Shown here piece after piece: positions 51,271 to 61,800 of a stretch of DNA of 64,000 nt. A program made the translations under genes and the position numbers. The notes beneath the pieces were generated by a model. That model was not told the origin of the DNA, ran no database searches, and saw only the letters and a program-made list of their open reading frames with translations. Where the stretch lies: assembly GCA_964035575.1 (NCBI GenBank), contig OZ037842.1, positions 62,001 through 126,000 on the forward strand. The letters are read 5' to 3'. Positions within the stretch are counted from its first letter, which is position 1; each line of letters opens with the position of its first letter. The DNA comes from Rhynchopus sp. YZ270_cl-10. Its lineage: Eukaryota; Euglenozoa; Diplonemea; Diplonemida; Diplonemidae.

Positions 51271-51387
51271 TACCGTAATCGTAAAAATTGTGTACCGTAA
51301 AAATGTTCCAGCTTGCCAAAAACCCCAAAAAGTTCCAGAATTTTTACGGTACAAGTATTATACGGTCCAAATTTTACGATGACGGTA
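51271..51387. mobile_element. 117-bp hairpin element
   Basis: TACCGTAATCGTAAAAATTG plus GTACCGTAAAAAT on the left pairs with ATTTTTACGGTAC plus TTTTACGATGACGGTA on the right. ACTATAAA occurs just outside both ends and may be the target duplication. MITE-like. Confidence 0.65.
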
Positions 51388-51672
51388 GACTATAAAAAAC
51401 TATACGACAAAAAAGATTGGGTCTTTTGTTGCACTATGTACAATAAGATTACACGAAACCCACAACTAAATTACACAAAAAAACAAAAAAGGAACACGTG
51501 AACAATGAATGTGCATCTCTTCTCCATCTCTCATGCACACATCTAGAAACACCTTGAAAGCACGAACATGCAGATGCAATAAACTAAAGGGTGGGGGTGT
51601 AAAATGGATACTTATTTGAAGCGATAAAACGTTAAAACAACGGCTTGTCACAAAAAAACCACCTTTGTCAAT

Positions 51673-52449
51673 TCAGTCCTCCTTCGTCTTCGACGCGCTG
51701 AAGATCCCACCGCCGGGGCTGACGTAGAACACTGAGGAGGCACCTGGCCCGCCACAGAGTTGTTGGCTATTATAGCAGCGAAAGAAACAGTCTTCATCGG
51801 GGAGTCTGCGCAGGGCGAGCGAGTCGCCACAGTAGCATCGACTGCCTTGGTAGATCCCTGCGTACGTATAGCGCGAACAGGAGGCCCCGCATATGGAGTT
51901 CTCGTTGCCAACACCATTCGAAACTAGGTGTTCGAAGTGTTCAAGCACGCCTTCATAGCACCCCGGCACATCCGGGGCATGCGGCGTCGGTGTTGGTGTA
52001 GGGATGCACGCTGTGCCTGCCGTCCACTTCTTCGGGTGGCTCGAAGACCCGACTGAGAGCGTCTCGTCGTCGTGCACGGTAAGGAAGTTGGACACGTCAT
52101 CCATGTTCGGGTACGTCCCTGAGTCCCACTTCGCCACACCACCCTTCTCGTAGACAACGAAGTTGCCGTCCGTCTGCATCACCGCCGCGTCCACGTCTGC
52201 GCTGTTGTGTGCCACAGTGTCAGAGGCCCAGATCACGTTAACAACACCGTTCGGGTTACGTGCATAGTACACAAGGTTCCCGTCTGTCTGGAACGTCAGC
52301 CACAACAGTTGGCCAGTGCACGAGCTTGTCGTCGTGATTGTCGTGCCAGGGCTCATCCGTTCGTCAGGGTTCAAGTATTTATCCCCAACAGCGTCAGCCA
52401 CATCAACACTCACAAGGAGCAACGGAGCTAACAGCTGAAACGCACGCAT
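51673..52449 (-). CDS. Secreted bulb-type lectin plus WSC domain protein, 258 aa
   Basis: ATG at 52449, TGA stop, no intron. Signal peptide MRAFQLLAPLLLVSVDVADA; a bulb-type (D-mannose-binding, B_lectin) domain at about 22-145 with two recognisable sugar-site motifs, FQTDGNLVYY and MQTDGNFVVY; a TPTPTP linker; and a WSC domain at about 163-248 (GCYEGVLEHF, CGASCSRYTYAGIYQGSRCY, CGDSL, CFFRCYNSQQLCGG). Both domains bind carbohydrate in known families, so a secreted glycan-binding role is well supported. There is no membrane helix or obvious anchor. The third QxDxNxVxY site usual in plant lectins is not evident. Confidence 0.88.
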   Translation of the reverse strand: MRAFQLLAPLLLVSVDVADAVGDKYLNPDERMSPGTTITTTSSCTGQLLWLTFQTDGNLVYYARNPNGVVNVIWASDTVAHNSADVDAAVMQTDGNFVVYEKGGVAKWDSGTYPNMDDVSNFLTVHDDETLSVGSSSHPKKWTAGTACIPTPTPTPHAPDVPGCYEGVLEHFEHLVSNGVGNENSICGASCSRYTYAGIYQGSRCYCGDSLALRRLPDEDCFFRCYNSQQLCGGPGASSVFYVSPGGGIFSASKTKED

Positions 52450-52496
52450 TTCAGTTGGTGTTGTTTTCCTTTTTGTCTCTCAAGTTGAAAACCCTC

Positions 52497-52665
52497 CTGG
52501 TGGTGACTATTACGCCTCTTGTGTATACACACCTCTGAAAAGATGACTTTGGAAATACAAAGCCCTCTCGTGAAAAGTGTGCCTTGGTACGTGACCAGTA
52601 CACCGTGGGTGGATCCGAACCATGACGATTTGGATACCTGTTGAGTGTTTGCATCTGGGGAGGCT
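52497..52665 (+). repeat. Dispersed repeat, longest copy
   Basis: Runs from GACTATTACGCCTCTTGTG through GAAATACAAAGCCCTCTCGT, TTGGTACGTGACCAGTACAC and GGTGGATCCGAACCATGACG to TTGAGTGTTTGCATCTGGGG. Partial copies: 35468, 40139, 46002, 46124 and 49466. On the minus strand GGTTCGGATCC is one base from a Pol III B box, so a tRNA-type SINE is possible. Confidence 0.55.
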
Positions 52666-52731
52666 ACGTCAAATCTCAGTTAATACCAGTTAATACCAGT
52701 AAATATCAGTTTTTTTTCCAAGCTTGGAAAA

Positions 52732-55037
52732 GTAGATGTCGAGAAAAAAATTTTCAAAAAAAAAAAAAAAATTTTTTTTTTTTGAGAAAAGTTCGATTTC
52801 GGCCTCGAAAATTACCGTGACACCGATTTGTCACGGAATTTTGTCACGGAATTTTTTTGAAAGATTCGATTTCGTGACAAAAAAAAATCGATTTCGTGAC
52901 AAACCAATTTTTTCATTGACACACAAAATTCGATTTCGTGACAAACCGATTTTTTCATTGACAAAAAAAAATTCGATTTCGTGACAAATCCAAAAATTCA
53001 GTGACAAAAAAATGTCAATGAAAAAATGGATTTTGTCAAGGAAACCGAACTTTTTGTCACGGAAAAAGTCGTGACAGAAATGGATTTTGTCAAGGAAACC
53101 AAACTTTTTGTCACGGAAAAAGTCGTGACAGGGCACTGGGTACTGGGTACACTGGATACAAGGATAAAAGTCGTGAAAGAGCAACCACAGCTCCACATGA
53201 CAAACACAAAAGTGTCCAGTCACGTGGGGCATTCATGCACTGAGGAGATAATGATCCAACAATTTACAAGAAAGATTACTTAACCTACTGCTGGAAATTG
53301 CCAGGTCGTAGTAACACACAAAGTGTGCCTCCGTTCGGGAAGACCGGATATTCTAGAGACCAAAAAGGCCTCAAGAATATCTTCCGGTAGTCAAGGTATA
53401 ACCGAATGAACGGCCCAAGACCCCCGTGGAGAAGTTAAATGTGTAATGCTATCAGGTAGAAACTGCGAACACTGTCTTACCCTCCTCAATGCATGGTGGA
53501 AGATGTCTTTGACAACAAATATCCTGTACCCAGGTACCAGGTTCCCAGACCCACGTAGTACCACGTCGCAGTACTACGCAAAATTTACCACCAGACCCTG
53601 TCTTCGTGCACCTTAAGTACAACGCCGCAGACAGGCCAAACATGCGTTGGACTCAGAGGAATGCCTGCTGTGCAGTGTATCAAACATGAGAACCAACTCC
53701 CAGCAACAAGGGGCGCCTTTTGGCGGGCGTTGTTGAGGGTGTTTGGGGTGCAAAGTTTTCCACAATTTTGATGCGCGGGTACAGAAGTGTTATCTTGTTC
53801 TTTCATCTCTAGGAATGTAAATGTCAATCGCGTTTAACTACCACTAGGGCTTGTTCAGTGAACCCACGAGGGGTCGAAGGGGGTTGGTTATCCCATATCT
53901 ATCAAAGGTTGTGTCGACCAGGCGAATCCACTATGTTACGCTGTATGATGATAAATCCGAAGAAATAACAGTGCATAGCAACTGCAGGAAGTTTGTTAAA
54001 AAGAGTGCCTCACGCTACACAAACCACCACCCGCGATTGACTTAGATGTTATAACAAAGAGAATTCAGAACAAAACAACACCCTGCCCCATACACACTAA
54101 ATTGTCATGCTTCAAGAGCATGCCTGGGCCAAAATTACTATGACGAAAAGGCAACAAGACCACCCACAAGGAGTGTGAATTGTGCACTGGTTTTCTGGGG
54201 GAACAAACAATATTTTCTTGTGTCTAGTCCTCCGGAAGCAGAGGACAGACTTTCCGGAAGGTTTCCAAAGTCGAATTTCTTGCACTAGCTATGCTCCCTG
54301 GTTAATGGCTATAGCAGTGACTGACAAAGTGTTCCCACCCCCCTTTCCACCACCATAATAACCGAACTCTGCTTATCAAACCACAATCTGAATCTGCTTC
54401 CGTCGCATGCGCTGGTGGATTCGATCTGTTTTGGTGTGTGTAATGGAATGTATGGGTGAGGGTTGGGGTATTAGGTATAGAAACGTGCGCACCCATTAAT
54501 TTTTTACCGAATGAAAATGAAATCTGCAATGAGTGTCTGCTGCATATCATTTAGTGGGGCTGGCCTCTGGCCAGAGGCGTGCAAGCCTGACCGTGTTCGC
54601 GATATACTAAGTCTTGCATAATCATAAAGTTATCATACCTTGTGTCTTCAGTCTCTGCCCTTCGGTTTCTAGACAGCTCAAGAATGGCCTCTTTTGTGTT
54701 TGTCAAGTGGCTGTCTGGTCACTTTTCAGTGACTGGCGGGTTGGCTGTCACGACTTTTTCCTTGACAAATTCCATTTTTTTCAATGACATTTTTTTGTCA
54801 ATGAAAAAATGGATTTGTCACGAAATCGAATTTTTTTTTGTCAATGAAAAAAGTCATTTGTCACTAAATTGAATTTTGTGTGTCAATGAAAAAATCGGCT
54901 TGTCACGAAATCGATTTTTTTTTGTCACGAAATCGAATCTTTCAAAAAAATTCCGTGACAAAGTACCGTGACAAATCGGTGTCACGGGTATTTTCGAGGC
55001 CGAAATCGAACTTTTCTCTTTTTTTTTCGACAACTAC
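52732..55037. mobile_element. 2.3-kb foldback element with long inverted arms
   Basis: The left arm (about 52732-53219) and the right arm (about 54690-55037) are inverted copies: GTAGATGTCGAG/CGACAACTAC ends, GTTCGATTTCGGCCTCGAAA, CCGTGACACCGATTTGTCAC, then many ATTCGATTTCGTGACAAA units alternating with TTTTTTCATTGACA, and finally TTTGTGTTTGTCA. The 1.5-kb centre has only short open frames and no transposase. The arms are modular and of unequal length, as in foldback elements. Confidence 0.8.
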
Positions 55038-55350
55038 TTCAGGCTCTCCGCTAGGATTTCCGATTTTGAAAATATTCTGTTGATGGTCCACGTTGGTGGG
55101 GTACATGCTTGCGCCGCAGGCGCACGGTACGCAACTTTTTTTTTTACCAACGCCCGATTTTGACTTTTTTGGGACGTTTGAGCACTCACCTCTCCATATC
55201 TTCTTCTCCTGAGCTTTTTTGACAGGTAGAACGGGTCTGAACCACTTAGCAGAACTTTTTTTTTTTTTTCTTTTTTTCCCCATTTTCAAAAAGTTCTGTT
55301 GACAATCAACAGAACTTTAGTACCTAGCGGAGTGCCTGAACTACTTTTTC

Positions 55351-55578
55351 AAGCCAACTACTTTTTCAAGCCTGGAAAAAAAAATTTTTTTTTTGGGCCT
55401 GACCTTGGGACCTTGTGCACCGAAAAATGCAAAAAACGGCAAAATTTTGATGTTTTGAGCATCTGTGAGTGAATCATATGCACTGCTACAGTGGCCTATT
55501 ATTGGGTGTTTTCCTTAGCAAATTCCTTCACAAAACTCATTTTTGATTTTGGCAAAGGCAAATTTCAGGCCAAAAAAA
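55351..55578 (+). repeat. 225-bp direct repeat, copy 1 (second at 63114-63336)
   Basis: CAACTACTTTTTCAAGCCTG to GCAAAGGCAAATTTCAGG matches the sequence after the LINE with only two base changes by eye plus A/T-run length. A more divergent version of the same blocks follows at 55590-55660, so the unit was also duplicated in tandem. Confidence 0.85.
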
Positions 55579-55839
55579 AGTCACCCCTGGTAGTAGGTCC
55601 TTGGGTGTCCAAACATGCCAAAAACACAAAAAAATTGATGTTTTGGCCTTCTGTGGGCACCTAAAACGCACTTCTCTGCCCAAAAAACGAATCATTCACA
55701 TTTCAGAGGTCCTGCATGAAAATGCCCATTTGAGCCCAAATTTTCGGTTTTTTTTCAACATTTCTTCAACACAGGCCCCGCCAGGTGGTCCGAGGGTCCA
55801 AAAAAAAAAAATTTTTTTTTTCGACCAAAAATTTTTTTT

Positions 55840-55946
55840 CGACATCTACTTTTTCAAGCCTGGAAAAAGAACTGGTATTTTCCTACATTGGTTTTTACTC
55901 TATGACGTACCCCTACCGGTATTTTCCCAGGCTTGGAAAAGTAGAT
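55840..55946. repeat. Palindrome with the GTAGATGTCG ends, interrupted
   Basis: CGACATCTACTTTTTCAAGC..CTGG on the left and CCAGGCTTGGAAAAGTAGAT on the right are inverted copies about 50 bp apart. The right copy is cut after GTAGAT by the 55947-57044 insertion and resumes with GTCGAG at 57051. Confidence 0.7.
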
Positions 55947-57044
55947 CATACAATGCAACGAGGCCGGGTACGCCTGAAAATACTCAGGTCTGGAAAATAT
56001 ATCTGAGGCGTGCCTGAGGCGTCACTGAGGCGTGCCTGAGGCGTACTCGGGATTAGTTACGTTTAAGTACGCCTCAGGCACGCCTGAGTATATAGCAACG
56101 CATACTTGCGTTTCAGGCGCCTGGTGTGTATTTTTTCCCCGCAAAAAGGGCCTCTGATGCATTTCCGGAGCGATCTGAAAAAATTCCGGGGTCGGACACT
56201 TTTTTTAGCAAAGAATGCGAGACTTTAAGTTTGTACCAAAAATCAGGGGAAAGTGTACATATTTCATATTTCTGCTGATATATAAAATTATTATGCACAG
56301 GTCACCACGTTTCTAAGTCATGCCATGTATTTCCCCCGCCCCCTGAAATGTGCTGAAATCAACTTTCGGTGTCCTGCTGAGAAAATTGCGGGGTCGCAAG
56401 ATATTTTTAGTGGAAAAATATCATGGTTACTGCTTACAGTAAACTGCCTCCTAAAAAGAGGCTTCGCAGAAGATGAGTCATACCTCGGGTATGTGTAAAA
56501 AAGTCCTTTGGTCACCCCATAGTTGTACTAAAAATAGAGCTGTGGTCTGTGGATCAAGGAGGCCTGTGTATAATTTTGGGATCTCGATGGAATCTCTCTA
56601 GTGTCAGAGGATCCAGCCTTGTATGAGCCTCTTCCGTCTTGCATCAAGTTGGGCCCCGAAGGGACCCAGTCGAAAATCACCCCCGAGATTTGTTTACAAT
56701 GATTCTTGAACCAATGAAATACCCGAATGTACCACCAAAATATATATCATCAGCACCAAAGCTTAGCGAACCCTTTTCATTTTTTCGACTCGCTCGGCCC
56801 ACAGGCACATTTTTCATCGTGCGACCCCGCATTTAAAAGATTTTGCTACCTCTGAATCGAAAACCACAAAATTTGGGGGGAAATACTTTTTTGTTCATGA
56901 CCAAAATGCTGGTAAGAACTATAAATATACTCAGGCGTGCCTGAGGCGTACTTAAACGTAACTAATCCCGAGTACGCCTCAGGCACGCCTGAGTATTTAT
57001 TTTCAGGCCTTGGCGAGGCCGACTCGGCCTCGTTGCATTGTATG
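55947..57044. mobile_element. 1.1-kb inverted-repeat element with 6-bp target duplication
   Basis: Ends are CATACAATGCAACGAGGCC and its inverse. The arms of about 150 bp contain GGCGTGCCTGAGGCG units and the block ACTCGGGATTAGTTACGTTT, direct on the left, inverted at 56937-56990. GTAGAT at 55941-55946 is repeated at 57045-57050. Removing the element gives GCTTGGAAAAGTAGAT-GTCGAGAAAAAAATTTTC, which exists uninterrupted at 52722-52758. No coding capacity in the centre. Confidence 0.85.
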
Positions 57045-57197
57045 GTAGATGTCGAGAAAAAAATTTTCAAAAAAAAAAAAAAAAAAAATCCCACTCTCGT
57101 CACCAGGGTCCACACATCAAAACTATCGTCACGTCTCTATTCAAAGCAAGAACCTAGCCGATCTGCGAGAGCCTGCCTCCACGAGGCGGACTTGGGT

Positions 57198-58724
57198 ATG
57201 GCTGAAAGCCATAGCGAAATGAGCGCAGCAGCGACGGCTGGGACGCATATGTTGCGTCAACGCGACTGGGACACAGAGGTCCTCTCCCCCGCCAACTTCC
57301 GCCAGCGAATTGTGGCCAACACCGTCTCCGCAAAAGGGGTCATCACCTTCTGCAAACTCGCAGAGGCAGAATCGTTCCTGCAAGACCGGAGCAAGCTCGA
57401 CCAGAACGGGCCCTGCATCGCCGTCGCCACCACCGCCCCCCTCCAAACACACAAAGCACACTGCAACATGGACTGCATCGTGAAGCCCCCGACCGGAGAT
57501 GAGTACAAACGCAAAGTTCACGTCTTCCTCCTCACCAACACCACCCCCAACTACACCCTCGACATCCCCCAAATCGGAAACGCCCAACCTGCCTCACTAC
57601 TCACCGAGGTCAAACTCGAAGTCCTCCCCGAAGGCGTCGTCACAGAGCCAGCATGGGACACCGCCCCCCTCAACACCGCACGCACCTTCCTCACAAACCT
57701 AGGTGCAGCAGTCGCCAGCGTCCGCAGAGCAGGAGAGCGTCGCATCGCAGCCACCATCGCACCGAGCAAATCCCTCAGAGAGATGTCCGGTCACAACGGG
57801 GTCATCGTCCGCCCGGCCAAAGTCACCAACGACCCAGTAGTCTGGCTCGACAGCACCGCCACACTTGCAGCAGCACTCGAGTTTGCAAGGAACCACGCCG
57901 GAAGGCTCATCAAGTCCACCAAGGCTTACGGCATTGTGGTGGAGACACAGGAGGCGCGGGCAGCAGCCTGGCAGGCACTCGGTAAACCCGAGAAATCAAC
58001 AGAATCGCACTACGTGATCACCGGCATGCACTACCTCACGCATCCCGACTCCCTGGTAACTGCGCTCAGGACCCCCGACAACAGCTGCACCATGATTGCA
58101 CACCAGCAGGCAGGGAAGACACAAGCGGTGAAAGTCCGCACACAACAACAACTCCCCAGATTTTTCAGCTACAACAACCAAACGCTGACAGCAACAGAAG
58201 TCTCCAACTCACACAAGCTCAGACGGCCCAAGAAGAAACGCCCCACGGAGGACAAACGCATCCCCTTCGTCAACACCGGCATGGCGAGCACCACCACAGC
58301 ATGGAACAACATCGCCAGAGGCCCCACCGCAACACCCCAAGTCAACACCACAGCACCTGCACCAACCGTAACTACAACAAACGTGGACACCGAGAGCAGA
58401 AACGCCACCACCCGAAATGCGTCAGAAATCCAGACAATGCGCAACGACTTCAACCAAATTGTTGAGCGGTTTAACACCAAACAAGCTGAACTGGAAACAA
58501 AGCTCAACGCCAGCAGCAACGACATCCAACTTCTCACTGAGAAGATGGACGCACTCGCGAACATGAGCGCCTCACTGCAAGGAAGCATCGAGAAACTGCA
58601 AACACAACTGGAAACCCTCATCAAGAGGATCCCAACATCGAGGAACGACCAAGTATCGCCCGTACGGGTTCGCGACAGGCGAGGGGCGTCATCGCCCGTT
58701 GGTGGTGCCTCTAAAAAGCGCTGA
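57198..58724 (+). CDS. LINE ORF1 protein, about 508 aa
   Basis: I start it at ATG 57198 (MAESHSEM; a second ATG at 57219); the frame is open further left but runs through the A-run and the neighbouring inverted-repeat element. The N-terminal 330 residues show no domain I know. A basic patch RRPKKKRPTEDKR could be a nuclear signal or RNA-binding site. A coiled coil follows near the C-terminus (from EIQTMRNDFNQIVERFN to LQTQLETLIKRI), then a basic tail RDRRGASSPVGGASKKR. Coiled coils in LINE ORF1 proteins drive trimer formation and RNA packaging, but here the coiled coil is C-terminal, and no zinc knuckle or RRM is visible. It ends at TGA 58722-58724, followed by CTC; the same frame continues into ORF2. 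Confidence 0.85.
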   Translation: MAESHSEMSAAATAGTHMLRQRDWDTEVLSPANFRQRIVANTVSAKGVITFCKLAEAESFLQDRSKLDQNGPCIAVATTAPLQTHKAHCNMDCIVKPPTGDEYKRKVHVFLLTNTTPNYTLDIPQIGNAQPASLLTEVKLEVLPEGVVTEPAWDTAPLNTARTFLTNLGAAVASVRRAGERRIAATIAPSKSLREMSGHNGVIVRPAKVTNDPVVWLDSTATLAAALEFARNHAGRLIKSTKAYGIVVETQEARAAAWQALGKPEKSTESHYVITGMHYLTHPDSLVTALRTPDNSCTMIAHQQAGKTQAVKVRTQQQLPRFFSYNNQTLTATEVSNSHKLRRPKKKRPTEDKRIPFVNTGMASTTTAWNNIARGPTATPQVNTTAPAPTVTTTNVDTESRNATTRNASEIQTMRNDFNQIVERFNTKQAELETKLNASSNDIQLLTEKMDALANMSASLQGSIEKLQTQLETLIKRIPTSRNDQVSPVRVRDRRGASSPVGGASKKR

Positions 58725-58844
58725 CTCCCTACTTCTCCATACCCCACACCTCCCAAATCCAACACCCCCACCTTGCTTAGATACCTCTCTACAACAGTAC
58801 AACTTCTGCTTGTGATAGCAGGGATACATCCGAATCCGGGTCCG
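58722..58844 (+). promoter_or_regulatory. In-frame UGA-CUC junction and 2A-like peptide
   Basis: ORF1 stops at UGA (58722-58724) and the same frame is open immediately after it with no ATG until 58917, inside the endonuclease. UGA followed by C, and especially CU, is the leakiest known stop context. Thirty-odd codons on, QLLLVIAGIHPNPGP (NPGP at 58833-58844) has the form of a 2A ribosome-skipping peptide: Leu-rich lead-in, NPG-P end. The aspartate and glutamate of canonical 2A are Gly and His here; HPNPGP versions are known from other LINEs. The endonuclease starts directly after the final Pro. Confidence 0.7.
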
Positions 58845-61800
58845 CTGAGATGTCTCTGTTGGAACATCAACGGACTGACCGACACCAAGAGATCTGAAAT
58901 AAGGCGACACATCACCACGAAGGAGTATGACATTGTCATGCTCCAAGAACTGAAGGCAAGCGGACAAGCAAACACGTTCAAGATCGACGGCTACCGCAGC
59001 TACACCCGCAAAAGAACGGCAGGCAGAACCAAAAAGACCAGTGCAACACATGGAGGCGGGATAGTAACACTGGTGCGTGACAAACATCCAGCCCAAGTCC
59101 ACACGTTCTCGAAGTGGAAAGTCACAGAACGGCTCGACGTCACAGTGCACGGTATACGCTTTGTCAATGTATATCGGCCAAGCGCAGTGGGGGAGCAAAA
59201 GAACGACATACGCAAAGATGACTTCGACTGCGAAGACCTCCCCACCGAACAAGTAGTGATAGCTGGAGACCTCAACGCCCATCATGCGCAGTGGAGCAAG
59301 GCGATCCCGAACAAAACCGGCACAAAAATCCACGACTGGGTCGGTAACACTGACGGCATGCAAATCTGGAATGACCCCCAAACTGCGACAAGGATTGGAA
59401 AATCCAAAACTTCACCAGACGTGGTCATAGCGAAAGGTGACAATAACAAAGACGAGACAAGAAAATGGCCGATCAAATGGCGGGTTCTAGATAACGGCTT
59501 ATCGGACCATCTCCCAATGGAATTCGAGATTGACAGCACCACACCACCTCCACCGAAGTACTCGAACATCAAACGGAGCGGGAAAACCCTGTGGGATTGG
59601 AACAGGGCCAGGTGGAGTGACTACACTGCAGAACTTGAGCGAAGTGCTGATGCAACCCTAAAGTGGCACAACCCAGCGACAGCGTATGCGAAGTGGGCTG
59701 GCATGGTGAGAAACGTGGCACGACGACACATCCCGACGCATCGACGACGGCAAGCTAAGCGAAGGTGGTGCACAGGTGCAGTACGCAAAGCAATGAAGCG
59801 CCGAGACCAGAAGATCGCGCAACTGCAGAAGCAGACAACCTCTCCCACACAAAATGATAGTGACTCCCTCAGCTGCCTAAAACAAAATGTGGCCACGGAA
59901 ATCCGCGACAGCAAACGCACGATCTGGGAGGCAAGGTGCGACAAGGCTGCGGGGTCCTCACACATCTACCACCTACTACGCGAACTGGACGGCAGAGCCG
60001 ATAAGTCGCAGCAGTACCCACTGACGGAGAATGGCACCACCATCACCGACAACACAGCCAAAGCGAATATATTTGGTAGGCACTACTCAGACGTGAGCCG
60101 CAAAGATCCCACAGACACGGAGGACGTAGTCACAATACCGACGGATGTCCCATACCACGAATCAGAGCGTGCCTTTACAATGCAGGAGCTCAACACCATC
60201 GTGAACAACCTGGAAGACAACAAAACACCAGGCATGGACAACATACACAACGAGATGTTACGACACATGGGACCGGAGGCGAGGAAGGGTCTCCTGCGTA
60301 TCATGAACCTCTCGTGGTGTAGTGGCACACTCCCACAGGAATGGACGACTTCTCTGCTGATGCCCATCCACAAACCTACGAAACCGGACCACCTCCCTGC
60401 TTCGTACAGACCAATTGCACTGACGAGTACAGTGAGCAAGGTGCTCGAGCGCATGATCGGACACCGCCTACACCAGCTCATGGAAGACCCTGATGAGCAG
60501 TTCCCTAACCTCCACAAGGCACAAGCAGGTTTCAGGAAAAAGAGATCCACGATCGACAACATCGCACTGGTAACGCAACTGGCCAAGGACACAGTAGAGG
60601 AAGGGCGCAGTGCAATCCTACTCAAAGTCGACCTAGAGAAGGCGTACGACCGCCTCAAGCGCAGTGCCATCCTACAACACCTGCGCGATTTCCCACCCAC
60701 GTACCAGAAGTGGATCAGTGCATACCTCAGCAACAGACGAGCAGCGGCGACCGTGGCAGGTCACGTCAGCGAGTTCTACGACATGGAGGAGGGAGTACCC
60801 CAAGGAACAGTGCTCTCCCCCCTACTCTTCAACGTAGTCATGGCAAACCTGGCGAAAACCCTAGAGTGCGTGGACGGGCATGTGTGCATGTACGCCGACG
60901 ACCTCGCAATCCTGTGCATTGGCAACAACGCCGACGAAGCCGCTTTATCCGCACAAAAGGCTATCGAAGTACTTGAACGTGAACTCCCCCCAATGGGCCT
61001 CCGAATCTCCACCGACGACGACAAAACGAACCTCCTAGCCTTCACCACCAAAAAAGACCCCAACAACGTCAGAGACAAGCAGTTCGCAGTGCACTACAGC
61101 AATGGGAAACGCGTGCCTACAACCCGACTGACACAGTACCTCGGCATCCTAATAGATGACGAATGCAACATGATACAACACATGGAATCAGTGTGCACAA
61201 AGTACAAACAACGACTCTCCGTACTGTACGCACTAGGAGGCGAGGACTGGGGTGCGGAAGCAGACACCATGCGACAAGTGTACATGACATATGTGCTGCC
61301 CGTGCTCACCTACGGGATAGGAGTGTGGGGACACGCACTGCTCAAGAAGAACCGAACCCATCTTGAGACCCTCCACCACGGCGCAGCCAGACTGATCACC
61401 GGCTGCCTACGCACCACAGCGACGGAGAACCTTCTCTGGGAGGCGAACCTGCGATCGATCGCTGAAATAGCACAAGCGGAAGGAGCAAAGCTGTACGAGC
61501 GCGCCAACCGCATTCACGACTCGCCCGCGTACACCGCCGTGCAGTCAACCAAAAAACACTCCAACACTACATGGCTCAGAGCAGCCACGAACACCGTTGA
61601 GGAAACAAAGATGTACACTCAGCACACAACTCGAAGCACCATTGCGCTCCACTACCCTGTGCCCCCCTGGCAATGGGAGGAAGTACAGGATAAGCTTACG
61701 CTGCACCCCACCATCCCAGGAGTCCTCCGAGCGGACTCTAAACAAACCAAAGAGGAAGCTCTCGAAAAAACGCAGGAGGCCCTCGACAAGCTACCCCAGT

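Noticed and set aside
56937-57197. N-terminal extension of LINE ORF1
   Set aside because: It would be encoded by the inverted-repeat element and an A-run outside the LINE; the first ATG inside the LINE is at 57198.
58722-58724. UGA as a sense codon in this genome
   Set aside because: Host genes at 41099 and 51673 and LINE ORF2 itself end in UGA.
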